A stretch of DNA of 20,283 nucleotides from JBBSOW01 sp038259365 (lineage in GTDB: Bacteria > Actinomycetota > Actinomycetes > Propionibacteriales > Propionibacteriaceae), in assembly GCA_038259365.1 (NCBI GenBank), contig JBBSOW010000058.1, forward strand, positions 1 through 20,283. The letters run 5' to 3'. Within the stretch, counting starts at the first letter, position 1; each line of letters starts with the position of its first letter. The position numbers and the translations under genes are program-made. Below are positions 7,722 to 15,102 of the stretch, in pieces. A model generated the notes under the pieces. That model saw nothing but the letters and a program-made list of their open reading frames with translations, was not told the origin of the DNA and ran no database searches.

Positions 7722-8612
7722 GTGGCCGACGACGCAAGTAGCAAAGTTCCGTACCTTCAAGCCTACGGAAACATTAAGAAGGTGCTCGACAAGATGACCA
7801 GTGCCACTGTGCCGCCGAAGTTCACGCAGGACTTCTTGGCGACCACGTTGGACATGCCTGGAGGCGGGGCTCGCCCGGTGATCAAGTTTCTGAAACGTTC
7901 TGGCTTTCTCACCTCAGACGGAAGTCCGACGGACCTCTACAAGCAATTTCGGAACTCTTCACTTCGAGGTGCCGCTGCTGCTCAGGGCATGCGCAAGGCC
8001 TACGCAGACCTGTATGCCGCTAATGAGTACGTCCACAACGCCAGTGACAAGGACCTGAAGGGCCTGATTATCCAGGTAACTGGTCTCGAGCCAGATTCGA
8101 AGCTCATCACCGCCATGGTCGGTTCCTTCAAGGCGCTTAAGCAGTTCCGGCTGGTGACTACTACCCGCAGATTGAGCACGCGTTCCGCGCTGAAGCAAAG
8201 TCTATGGCTCCACACTATGAGGTTTTCTATTCGCTGGAGCGAACGATCCGGACTCTAGTAGTGGAGTCGCTGAGAGCTGCCGACGGGCCGGCTTGGTGGA
8301 CTGGCCCAAACCGGGTCTCAGAAAAGATCAAGGAGGACTGCGAGAACCGCTTGCAGAGGGAAGAGGACACTGGTGTCACCCTACGTTCGGAGGACCCGCT
8401 CGACTTTTCCCACGTTCGGCGAGTTGGGGCAGATCATCACAAGCAACTGGGATGTGTTCGGCGCCATCTTCAAAAGCGAGAAGGCAGTGACACGGATCAT
8501 GGCAAACCTAAACACGCTCCGAGGACCCATTGCTCACTGCACACTGTTGGCAGAAGACGAGATCGTGCGGCTACGGCTCACCGTCCGCGACTGGTTCCGT
8601 CAGATGGAGTAA
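7722..8612 (+). pseudogene. DUF5343 + Swt1-type HEPN protein split by two compensating frameshifts
   Basis: GTG at 7722 (preceded by AAGGGGG) begins a DUF5343 domain: PYLQAYGNIKKVLDKM, KFTQDFLATTLDM, GGGARPVIKFLKRSGFL, SPTDLYKQFRNSS, and DKDLKGLIIQVTGLEPDSK. After GSFKALKQF (8145) the homologous reading moves by -1 between about 8141 and 8156, and a Swt1-like HEPN domain continues (DYYPQIEHAF..., YEVFYSLERTIRTLVVESL). A +1 shift at the TTTTCCC run (8405-8411) returns it to the first frame: TFGELGQIITSNWDVFGAIF, then LRGPIAHC with an intact R-x4-H RNase motif (Arg 8520-8522, His 8535-8537), ending at TAA 8612. The full product would be about 296 aa. Similar two-domain proteins occur in defence islands. 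Either the gene is dead or the shifts are sequence errors. Confidence 0.8.
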
Positions 8613-8727
8613 CTGACCGATTCACTTGGCGCCACGCTTACCCGGTAGGTCATGGCCTCGACATCGACCCGGGCGGACGCGGGTGTCGAAGTCGCGGTTA
8701 GGCTCGCCGTTACAGTGCCAAAAACCG

Positions 8728-9212
8728 TTATCGGAGGTCGAGTTGCGCTCCGCTTTGTCGGAGCATTTGGAAGGTGTCGGTGGTACTTACGCCCATGGCG
8801 AGGCAAGCGTCAGGAATGAGTACCCTGGCCCGCGCGTTGGGTTGGGAGCGCTCGTGCGTGACGACGACGTGCTGGTGTTCGCGGGCGTAGGCGACTAGGA
8901 GATAGTCGGCGTTGTCGCCGGCGAAGTCAGCAAGCGCAGCTGACTAAAGCTCCGCGAACTTGCCCAGGCTGTGAGCGCGGCGAAGTGATTCGTGGTGGCT
9001 TGGTCGATTGAGCGGAAGAATCCGGCGTTGTCGCGCGCCCAGTCGGCGAGTTCGTCGCTTCCGTTGCGGAGTTCGTCTCGGACGGCGTCGATGCTGACCG
9101 CCAAAGAGTGCTGGTGCGCGCGATCGAGCCATGCCCAGAAGCCCGGGGCTATGTCGAAGGCGTAGTAGCGGTTCTTGGCCTCAATAAAGACATTGGCGTC
9201 GAGCAGGTACAT
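8728..9212 (-). pseudogene. DUF4411 PIN-domain toxin, disrupted by a frameshift and a stop codon
   Basis: The start MYLLDANVFIEAKNRYYAFD is the canonical DUF4411 N-terminus with the first PIN acidic residue (Asp5). DELRNGSDELADWA carries further conserved acids. After FAALTAWA the frame is lost near the CCC run at 8963-8965. In the neighbouring frame come GKFAEL, an in-frame TAG (8944-8946), then AALADFAGDNADYLLVAYAREH, VVVTHE and IPDACLAMGVSTTDTFQMLR, the expected C-terminus, ending at TAA (8728-8730). The restored length, about 161 aa, is normal for the family. As read, translation gives a 105-aa product ending at 8895 without the C-terminal acidic residues. Its ATG overlaps the stop of the upstream metallopeptidase gene by one base (TGATG). 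Confidence 0.85.
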
Positions 9213-10366
9213 CAGGCGACCCCCAGTTCGGCGGCGAGTCTCTCGAAGGTCTCGTGTTTCTTCGTTCCCAGAAGGCGGTAGGCGTCCCGGTAGGTTGTCG
9301 ATCCCTCGAATACGCTGGCGATCACGGAGTGAGCGAACTGGCGGCTAAGGCGAAGCGGCTGCGCATAGTAATAGTTGCCGCCGCCGTTACCACGTTTGGC
9401 GTCCAGGATAGCGATCACTCGCTCACGCTCGCTGTCGTATCGTTCGCGGTAATCCTCCCAGGCCAAGAATCCCGCATCGAAGATGCGTTTGAGCACAACC
9501 AGAGTGCTGACTCGATACTTTCGTGCCAGGCGCTCCAACTCTTCAGTGCCCGGGTTGCGCTGATAGTCGCTCCGTAGCGCAGCAAGCGGTAGGAGCACTT
9601 CGGCCGCGACCTGGTTGCACCACATCTCCGCGGTTACACCGTCTCGGACCGTCATGGCTGCATCGGACAGGGCACTTCCCCCTAGCCAAATGTGGGCTAG
9701 TTCGTGGATCATGGTGAAGATCTGCGCTGCCTTCGTGTCAGCCCCATTGACGAAGATCAAGGGCACGAGCGGGTCAGACAGCGCAAAGCCCCGGAACTCC
9801 TCGGGCTTAAGCGAGCGGTGAGTGTTTCCACCGACGATGCCGTTGACCATCACTAGGACGCCCATATTCTCGATGCGGTCGATCAAGCGCCGCAAAGCAT
9901 CTTCCCAGCTGGAGAAAGTACCGCGCATGCTCAAATCAAAGCCGAGCAGATCACGAACCTGATCAGCGACGAGCTCAGCCGGCGTGTCTGTGGTGGCGGA
10001 CCTGACGAAATCGGGTTCGCGTACACCGCTCTCTTGTGCGTAGGTTCGATACCAGTCCTGGCGATCCTGGCACAGGTAGATGGTCTCAAGCAGATCGGCA
10101 GAAGGCCTAGGGACTTCCACATTGCCCATCGTGCGCATATCCGGGATCGGCACAGTTTCAGGCGGCGGTTCCGGTAGAAACAGCAACCCGAAGGGGGCGT
10201 GGGTGTCGCGGGCAAACTTCTCCAGCTGCTTCAGCGTTGGCCGGTGGGAACCGGAGGCCCACTCGTCGAATTTCGGTGCACGCCGCTGAACTGTGGCCTC
10301 ATCCCAACCCGCTCGTTCGACCGCCCAGTGCAACAGATCGGCGGTAACATCTACACGCACATCCAT
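9212..10366 (-). CDS. ImmA/IrrE-family metallopeptidase, antitoxin-like
   Basis: A 384-residue protein. Residues 1-60 form a helical HTH-like region (LLHWAVERAGWDEATVQRR, PTLKQLEKFARDTHAPFG). Residues about 155-265 form the ImmA/IrrE (COG2856) zinc-peptidase domain with HELAH (His221, Glu222, His225) and a downstream EMWCNQVAAEVLLP containing the likely third ligand Glu247. A C-terminal helical region follows. I place the start at ATG 10366 because GGAGGTGA (10372-10379) sits 5 bases before it; a GTG at 10381 would add five residues and overlap that site. Such proteins are commonly the antitoxin or regulator gene upstream of DUF4411 PIN toxins. Here this member is intact while the toxin is broken. 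Confidence 0.9.
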   Translation of the reverse strand: MDVRVDVTADLLHWAVERAGWDEATVQRRAPKFDEWASGSHRPTLKQLEKFARDTHAPFGLLFLPEPPPETVPIPDMRTMGNVEVPRPSADLLETIYLCQDRQDWYRTYAQESGVREPDFVRSATTDTPAELVADQVRDLLGFDLSMRGTFSSWEDALRRLIDRIENMGVLVMVNGIVGGNTHRSLKPEEFRGFALSDPLVPLIFVNGADTKAAQIFTMIHELAHIWLGGSALSDAAMTVRDGVTAEMWCNQVAAEVLLPLAALRSDYQRNPGTEELERLARKYRVSTLVVLKRIFDAGFLAWEDYRERYDSERERVIAILDAKRGNGGGNYYYAQPLRLSRQFAHSVIASVFEGSTTYRDAYRLLGTKKHETFERLAAELGVA

Positions 10367-10381
10367 CCCGATCACCTCCAC

Positions 10382-11019
10382 TCAGGCCTAAGGCTGGTCT
10401 GAAGCTAACACTCTACGGCCGTGGGCAGACCAAACAGTACGAGTAGAAGGCCGACTGTCGAGGTGCCGCCTGAGCGCCCTCACACATCAGCGTCACGTCC
10501 CTCCTCGTCCTCTTTCGCCGCGTCAGCCGACCCGTTGCCGCGGCAAAGCGGGCTGAACAACCCGATTCCTAGGCCAAGGCCAAACGCTACGGGGAAGACC
10601 AGGTCGTAGCCGAGGGCGACAACCGAAAGGGAGAACTACACACAGGCCGACGGCCGTGAACGGGGCGGTGGGGGTCGCGCTCCGGTACGGGGTGCGGGGC
10701 CGGCCGAACGCCTCTACCAACTCCGTCGCTGACCGGTGGCCGAGTAGCCGCTTTCGCAACCTTGGCACGGGATAGTGCCGTCCCGCCCACCCCGGGACGA
10801 GGGATCCGGCACGAGGCCGAGACCGAGCGCGACGACTGCGTTCGCCAGGGGCCGGAACAGGAAGACCGATCTTGACGTTCGGTGTGAGCTTCGCGACCGA
10901 CGCCCAGACGGACAGCGGAGACCGGAGTTTCGTGACCGGCGAGAAGAACTGGTGAAACCAAACAGCGGCGTGCGGCGTACAACGAGCTAAGCACACCACC
11001 AAAATATGGAGGAGTCATC
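10382..11019. other. Intergenic region with no intact gene
   Basis: About 640 bp between the divergent metallopeptidase and secreted-protein-remnant genes. Open frames on both strands are arginine/proline-rich and lack ribosome binding sites, except for the minus-strand membrane-protein-like runs listed separately. The last 25 bases contain an A/T-rich patch (AAAATAT) and the GGAGGAG site of the remnant at 11020. Confidence 0.5.
10480..10865 (-). pseudogene. Possible remnant of a small membrane protein
   Basis: One minus-strand frame contains two hydrophobic runs that look like real membrane segments: FRPLANAVVALGLGLVPD (about 10810-10865) and VALGYDLVFPVAFGLGLGIG followed by LFSPLCRGNG and a charged tail (10480-10620). 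Two in-frame TAG codons separate them, and no start or family can be assigned. I infer a degraded gene, but chance is possible. Confidence 0.25.
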
Positions 11020-11290
11020 ATGAAGCTGCGCAACCGGATCGCCCTTGCGTCCGCCGTCACGGCTGGCGACCGGTCTCACCGCGTTCGCCCCTTCCCGGGC
11101 GACGTTTTCCGCTGCCGCCCCCCTGGGGAGCCACGGTACCGCGGCGGCTTCGTTGCTCCGTTCGTCAACGAAGGACTCGCCCCTACCGAGAACGGTTCGT
11201 GCTGGCGTTGGGGAAACCGAAACCAACACTCCGCTGCTCTGGATCGCGACCACCCAGATCCACGATTGTTCGGGTGGCCGAGGAGAGCAA
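11020..11290 (+). pseudogene. Frameshifted remnant of a secreted protein gene
   Basis: ATG at 11020 has an excellent ribosome binding site (GGAGGAG, 11009-11015) and starts MKLRNRIALASAVTAG, a typical signal-peptide n-region and early core. At about 11060 the natural continuation moves to another frame (LATGLTAFAPS, then an Ala/Ser-rich mature start RATFSAAAPLGSHGTAAAS), while the ATG frame becomes Arg-rich. Joined, these give a plausible signal peptide. No mature domain is recognised. Confidence 0.4.
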
Positions 11291-11333
11291 CCAGCGGGGT
11301 TGGCCGGTCAGGGGCGTGAGATAGCGTCGGGCC

Positions 11334-11738
11334 ATGGACGCCGAGACCTCGCCACCCGCTGTTCTGGTGATCGGGCTCGATCCGTTTCGGGTGCCCGGCC
11401 CCTGGGATCCCGAGCCGGTAGCCGAGGCGATCGCGGTGGGAATGGCACGCTTCGCCGAGCACGGCGTGGGGGTGAAGTCCTGCCTCGTGGGCCTCGACGG
11501 CAGCGACGACGTGCCTGCCGTCATCGCGGCGGCGTTGCGTTCTCAGCCCTGGCGGGTCGTCGTGGTCGGGGGCGGCCTGCGCCAACCCGAGGAGCTCCTC
11601 GAGCTATTCGAGACCATCGTCAACCTGGTCCGCCAGCACGCCCCGGACGCCGCCATCGCGTTCAACGCGGCCGCTGAGGATACCTTCGGCGCCGCGGCTC
11701 GCTGGTTTGAGCAGAGGCCCCCAGAGACGGCGCGATGA
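11334..11738 (+). CDS. Conserved hypothetical protein (alpha/beta, 134 aa)
   Basis: A compact protein with alternating strands and helices: AVLVIGLDPFRVPGPWDPEPVAEAIAVGM, GVGVKSCLVGLDGSDDVPAVIAAAL, PWRVVVVGGGLRQPEELLELFETIVNLVRQHAPDAAIAF. I recall similar uncharacterised actinobacterial proteins with the same VPGPWDP and GGGxRxPEELLELFE segments, but I know no assigned function. The glycine-rich VVVGGG suggests a Rossmann-like core. The start ATG has only a weak upstream purine run. It lies 117 bp before the FAD oxidoreductase on the same strand; a link to that pathway is possible but not shown. Confidence 0.75.
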   Translation: MDAETSPPAVLVIGLDPFRVPGPWDPEPVAEAIAVGMARFAEHGVGVKSCLVGLDGSDDVPAVIAAALRSQPWRVVVVGGGLRQPEELLELFETIVNLVRQHAPDAAIAFNAAAEDTFGAAARWFEQRPPETAR

Positions 11739-11855
11739 TCGGGTCCCCGTCGTCACCGGGCCAAAGGCTTGCCGTGCGGTGGCCCGCAGGATGGGGGCCC
11801 GGACTAGCAGGGGGTATTGGCCTCCTCGAAGCGGGATCGCGGCTAGGTTAGGGCT

Positions 11856-13271
11856 GTGGCAGCGTCACCTACCCGAGCCGAGCATGACCAGGCTATTGCG
11901 CGGCTGCGATCGTCGCACGACGCGATCCCGGCCGGCTCGCCGGTGCGCCTTGCGAAGTCCACGTCGAACCTCTTCCGGCCGCGCGCCACCGCCACCTCGA
12001 CCGGACTCGATGTCTCCGGTCTGACCGGGGTGCTGGATGTCGACCCGGTCGCGCGCACCGCAGAGGTCCAGGGCATGTGTACCTACGAGGAACTCGTCGA
12101 CGCCACCCTTGCCCACGGGTTGATCCCGCTCGTCGTCCCGCAGCTTCGCACGATCACCCTCGGGGGCGCGATCAGCGGTCTGGGGATCGAGTCCACCAGC
12201 TTTCGCAACGGACTCCCGCACGAGTCGGTCCTCGAGATGGACGTCTTCACCGGCGCCGGTGAACTGGTCACCACTCGCCCCGGTGAGGACCTCTTCGACG
12301 CCTTCCCGAATTCCTACGGCTCGTTGGGTTACGCCACCCGGCTGATCATCGAGCTGGAGAAGGTGCCCGCCTACGTTTCCCTTCGACACATCCGGTTGAG
12401 CGACGCGGCCGAGCTGGCCGCCACGCTCGAGCACATCGTCGCGACCGGCGCCTACGCCGGCACCCGGGTCGATGGCTTGGACGGGGTGGCCTTCGAACCC
12501 GGGGAGTACTATTTGATGCTCGCCACCTGGACCACCCGGCCGGCGGGGCCGCCCAGTGACTACACCCGGCAGCAGATCTACTACCTCTCCATCCGGAACC
12601 GGGCCACCGATCAGCTGACGATGCTCGACTACCTGTGGCGGTGGGACACCGACTGGTTCTGGTGCTCGCGGGCCTTCGGTGTGCAGCATCCGCTGGTCCG
12701 CCGCCTGTGGCCGAGGGCGTGGCGCCGCTCGGACGTCTACCATCGGCTCGTCGGGTTGGACCGGAGGTTCGGCCTTTCCGACCGACTGGATGCCCTGGCC
12801 GGCCGGCCGCGGCAGGAGCGGGTGATCCAGGACGTCGAGGTGCCGGTCGACCGGATCGCCGAGTTCCTCGCCTGGTTCGACGACGCCGTCGGCATGCGTC
12901 CGGTGTGGCTCTGCCCGCTCCGGTTGAGGCCGGCTGCCCAGCCCGGAGTACGCGGGGCCGCGGTGGCTGACCGGGCGAGCCGACACCCCTGGCCGACGTA
13001 TCCGTTGGAGCGCGGCACCACCTACGTCAACGCGGGCTTCTGGGGCGCCGTACCCGTCGGCGCAGACGCTGACCAGGGGCCGCGCAACCGGGCGGTCGAG
13101 CATCAGGTGCACGCCCTGGGTGGCCACAAGTCCCTCTACTCCGAGGCCTTCTACGACCGGGACACGTTCGACCGGCTCTACGGTGGCCTTAACCTGACGT
13201 CCGTGAAGGCGCGCTATGACCCCGACAACCGGCTGACCAGCCTCTACGAGAAGGCAGTGAGGAAACGATGA
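11856..13271 (+). CDS. FAD-binding oxidoreductase, probable 10-methylene-fatty-acyl reductase (BfaA/TmsA type)
   Basis: A 471-residue FAD-dependent enzyme. The N-terminal FAD-binding-4 (PCMH-type) domain includes KSTSNLFRPR and GLDVSGLTGVLDVDPVARTAEVQG, then the flavin-contacting TLGGAISGLGIESTSFRNG (from about residue 101). The C-terminal half is DHCR24-like, with RPVWLCPLRLRP and a terminal KARYDPDNRLTSLYEK. In mycobacteria and other actinomycetes this family pairs with a CFA-like methyltransferase. It reduces the 10-methylene intermediate to 10-methylstearate (tuberculostearic acid). The GTG start follows a purine-rich AGGTTAGGG. The stop overlaps the methyltransferase start by 4 bases (ATGA), supporting coupled expression. 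Assignment rests on family and neighbour. Confidence 0.85.
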   Translation: MAASPTRAEHDQAIARLRSSHDAIPAGSPVRLAKSTSNLFRPRATATSTGLDVSGLTGVLDVDPVARTAEVQGMCTYEELVDATLAHGLIPLVVPQLRTITLGGAISGLGIESTSFRNGLPHESVLEMDVFTGAGELVTTRPGEDLFDAFPNSYGSLGYATRLIIELEKVPAYVSLRHIRLSDAAELAATLEHIVATGAYAGTRVDGLDGVAFEPGEYYLMLATWTTRPAGPPSDYTRQQIYYLSIRNRATDQLTMLDYLWRWDTDWFWCSRAFGVQHPLVRRLWPRAWRRSDVYHRLVGLDRRFGLSDRLDALAGRPRQERVIQDVEVPVDRIAEFLAWFDDAVGMRPVWLCPLRLRPAAQPGVRGAAVADRASRHPWPTYPLERGTTYVNAGFWGAVPVGADADQGPRNRAVEHQVHALGGHKSLYSEAFYDRDTFDRLYGGLNLTSVKARYDPDNRLTSLYEKAVRKR

Positions 13272-14551
13272 CCACCACCCACGACACAAGGATATCGATC
13301 GCCGACGCGTTCACGTCGCTGTTGCGCGAGGGCATTCCCGTGCGCTTCTCGGCGTACGACGGTAGCTCGGCGGGGCCGGAGAACGCGTCGATGGAGCTGA
13401 CGTTGCGTAACCAGCGCGGCCTGGCCTATCTGCTGACGGCTCCCGGCGAACTCGGCATGGTGCGGGCTTACCTGGCTGACGACCTAGAACTCGGCGGCGT
13501 CCACCCCGGCGACCCCTACGAGCTGCTCAAACTCGTGCAGGACCGGCTCGAGTTCCGGATGCCCACCGCCGCCGAGGCGCTCGAGTTGGCTCGCGGAATG
13601 GGCGTGGCCGCCCTCAAACCACCGACGCCGCCCGTGACGGAGAACCCGCCGCGCTGGCGCCGCCTGGTCAAGGGCCTGCGCCATTCGAGATCGCGCGACG
13701 ACGCCGCGATCTCGCACCACTACGACGTCTCGAACGCCTTCTACGAGCTCGTCCTCGGCCCGTCGATGACCTACACGTGCGCGGTGTACCCGAGCAACGA
13801 GGCCAACCTGGAGCAGGCGCAGGCCGAGAAGTACGACCTGGTCTGCCGCAAGCTCGGGCTCCGGGCGGGGATGCGGCTGCTCGACGTGGGCTGCGGTTGG
13901 GGTGGCATGGTCCGCCACGCCGCCCGCCACTATGGCGTCAAGGCCCTGGGGGTGACCCTGTCGAGGGAGCAGACCTCCTGGGCCGCCGAGGCCATCGACC
14001 GCGACGGGCTCGGTGATCTGGCCGAGGTCCGCCAAGGCGATTACCGTGACATCGCCGAGGACGGTTTCGACGCGGTGAGCTCGATCGGGTTGACCGAACA
14101 CATCGGCGTCCGCAACTATCCCGCCTACTTCGCCTTCCTCCGAGATCGCCTCCGCCCCGAGGGTCGGCTGCTCAACCACTGCATCACCCTCGCGCACAAC
14201 CGACGCGTCGAGATGGGTCCGTTCATGGATCGCTACGTCTTCCCCGACGGGGAGCTGAGCGGCTCCGGCACCATAATCGCCGAGGCGCAGGACGCCGGGC
14301 TGGAGGTCATGCACGAAGAGAACTTCCGCCTCCACTACGCCCGGACTCTCGCCGCCTGGTGCGCCAACCTGGTCGAGAACTGGGACGAATGCGTGGCCAC
14401 GGTCGGCGAACCCGTGGCGCGCGTTTGGGGCCTCTACATGGCCGGGTCGCGACTCAGTTTCGAACGCAACAAGATCCAGCTGCACCAAGTGCTGGCGGTC
14501 CGAACAGCGGAGGACGGATCGGACGGGTTCCCGCTTCGACCCACCTGGTGA
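13268..14551 (+). CDS. CFA synthase-like fatty-acyl-phospholipid methyltransferase (BfaB/TmsB type)
   Basis: A 427-residue protein of the cyclopropane-fatty-acyl-phospholipid synthase family. Visible features are the SHHYDVSNAFYELVLGPSMTYTCAVY substrate-side segment (from about residue 149), the SAM-binding LDVGCGWGGM (205-214), GVTLSREQ, the SSIGLTEHIG segment whose Glu277 matches the conserved active-site Glu, and the C-terminal SRLSFERNKIQLHQVLAVRT. Next to the FAD reductase, the likely reaction is SAM-dependent methylenation of the oleoyl chain to 10-methylene-stearoyl rather than cyclopropanation. A diverged copy of its last 40 codons lies at 6850-6972. A hairpin terminator candidate follows at 14712. 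Confidence 0.9.
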   Translation: MTTTHDTRISIADAFTSLLREGIPVRFSAYDGSSAGPENASMELTLRNQRGLAYLLTAPGELGMVRAYLADDLELGGVHPGDPYELLKLVQDRLEFRMPTAAEALELARGMGVAALKPPTPPVTENPPRWRRLVKGLRHSRSRDDAAISHHYDVSNAFYELVLGPSMTYTCAVYPSNEANLEQAQAEKYDLVCRKLGLRAGMRLLDVGCGWGGMVRHAARHYGVKALGVTLSREQTSWAAEAIDRDGLGDLAEVRQGDYRDIAEDGFDAVSSIGLTEHIGVRNYPAYFAFLRDRLRPEGRLLNHCITLAHNRRVEMGPFMDRYVFPDGELSGSGTIIAEAQDAGLEVMHEENFRLHYARTLAAWCANLVENWDECVATVGEPVARVWGLYMAGSRLSFERNKIQLHQVLAVRTAEDGSDGFPLRPTW

Positions 14552-14711
14552 CCCAGACGGGATCAGAGAATGCCTCCGGGCTTGGCCTTGGGCTCCCGCC
14601 GACCCGCGGCTGCTGGAGGGCACCGAGATTCTCGACTCCGAAATCCAGGTCCGGTGACGATTCTGTGAAAAGACCAAGAGACCGATAAGAGCCCGCCGCC
14701 TCCTCCTGATC

Positions 14712-14731
14712 GCCTGGCCAGCAGGCTTTTT
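14712..14731 (+). terminator. Candidate intrinsic terminator after the methyltransferase gene
   Basis: GCCTG-GCCAG-CAGGC forms a 5-bp G/C-rich stem with a 5-base loop, followed directly by TTTTT (14727-14731). It lies 160 bp after the methyltransferase stop and before the A/T-rich promoter candidate of the next operon. The stem is short, so confidence is moderate. Confidence 0.5.
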
Positions 14732-15030
14732 GCGGATTCTCGGCACAAACGGTTGCTTTTTCGGCGGTTTTTCTGAAGTTTATAAGACTTTTGGGGCGCG
14801 AGGGGGAAGTTACCAGCAGCGTTGATGCCTGTGCAGGCAGCGCTATGACCGACTCGGGCAACGCGGGAGCAAACTCAGAAACGTGGCGAGAGCCTATGGG
14901 AGCTTGGCCACCCCAACAACGAAATGCTCTACTAAGGGCGCCACTTCGGGGGAAGCGGTCCCAGACCACGGGAGCGTTTTGGCTGCCGGGATTTCCGGTC
15001 TGCCAAGCTGGCATTAGTTGTTCTCCCCTT

Positions 15031-15087
15031 GAGTGGTTGCGCCCGGAACCGGGCGCTGCATCTCGTCCTCCACGGGCGTAACCACTC
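15031..15087 (+). promoter_or_regulatory. Mutually exclusive hairpins just before the dehydrogenase ribosome binding site
   Basis: The arm 15031-15045 (GAGTGGTTGCGCCCG) can pair over 15 positions, including one G-U, with 15073-15087 (CGGGCGTAACCACTC). Alternatively, 15039-15046 (GCGCCCGG) pairs perfectly with 15049-15056 (CCGGGCGC) around an AA loop. The two structures share 15039-15045, so they exclude each other. The long stem ends 3 bases before AAGGAG (15091-15096), so it could influence ribosome access or mRNA stability. Confidence 0.55.
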
Positions 15088-15102
15088 TTGAAGGAGTTCT
15101 GC

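Larger units (their letters stand above)
14552..15102. other. Long intergenic and probable 5' leader of the exopolysaccharide operon
   Basis: No gene is supported in these 550 bp. The first part holds a hairpin plus T-run. A clearly A/T-rich patch at 14750-14795 (TTGCTT at 14753, TATAAG at 14781, spacing longer than ideal) is the best promoter candidate. Downstream, 14796-15102 contains several good stem-loops, for example TGCCTG-TG-CAGGCA (14826-14839) flanked by AGCG (14818-14821) and CGCT (14841-14844), and the alternative hairpins at 15031-15087. I could not match it to a known riboswitch class. Confidence 0.55.

Noticed and set aside
7216..7797. 193-codon plus-strand open frame
   Set aside because: No ribosome binding site, no recognisable domain, Arg-rich tail, and it overlaps the DUF5343 start in another frame.
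11865..13289. 474-codon minus-strand open frame
   Set aside because: It is antisense to the FAD oxidoreductase, rich in Arg/Pro/Gly/His/Asp, and matches no family; it is a codon-bias shadow.
13484..14746. 420-codon minus-strand open frame
   Set aside because: It is antisense to the methyltransferase with shadow-like composition, and it runs through the terminator candidate.
14796..15102. Leader as a known riboswitch (c-di-GMP, c-di-AMP or cobalamin type)
   Set aside because: I looked for the conserved sequence boxes of these classes and did not find them; only unassigned stem-loops are supported.
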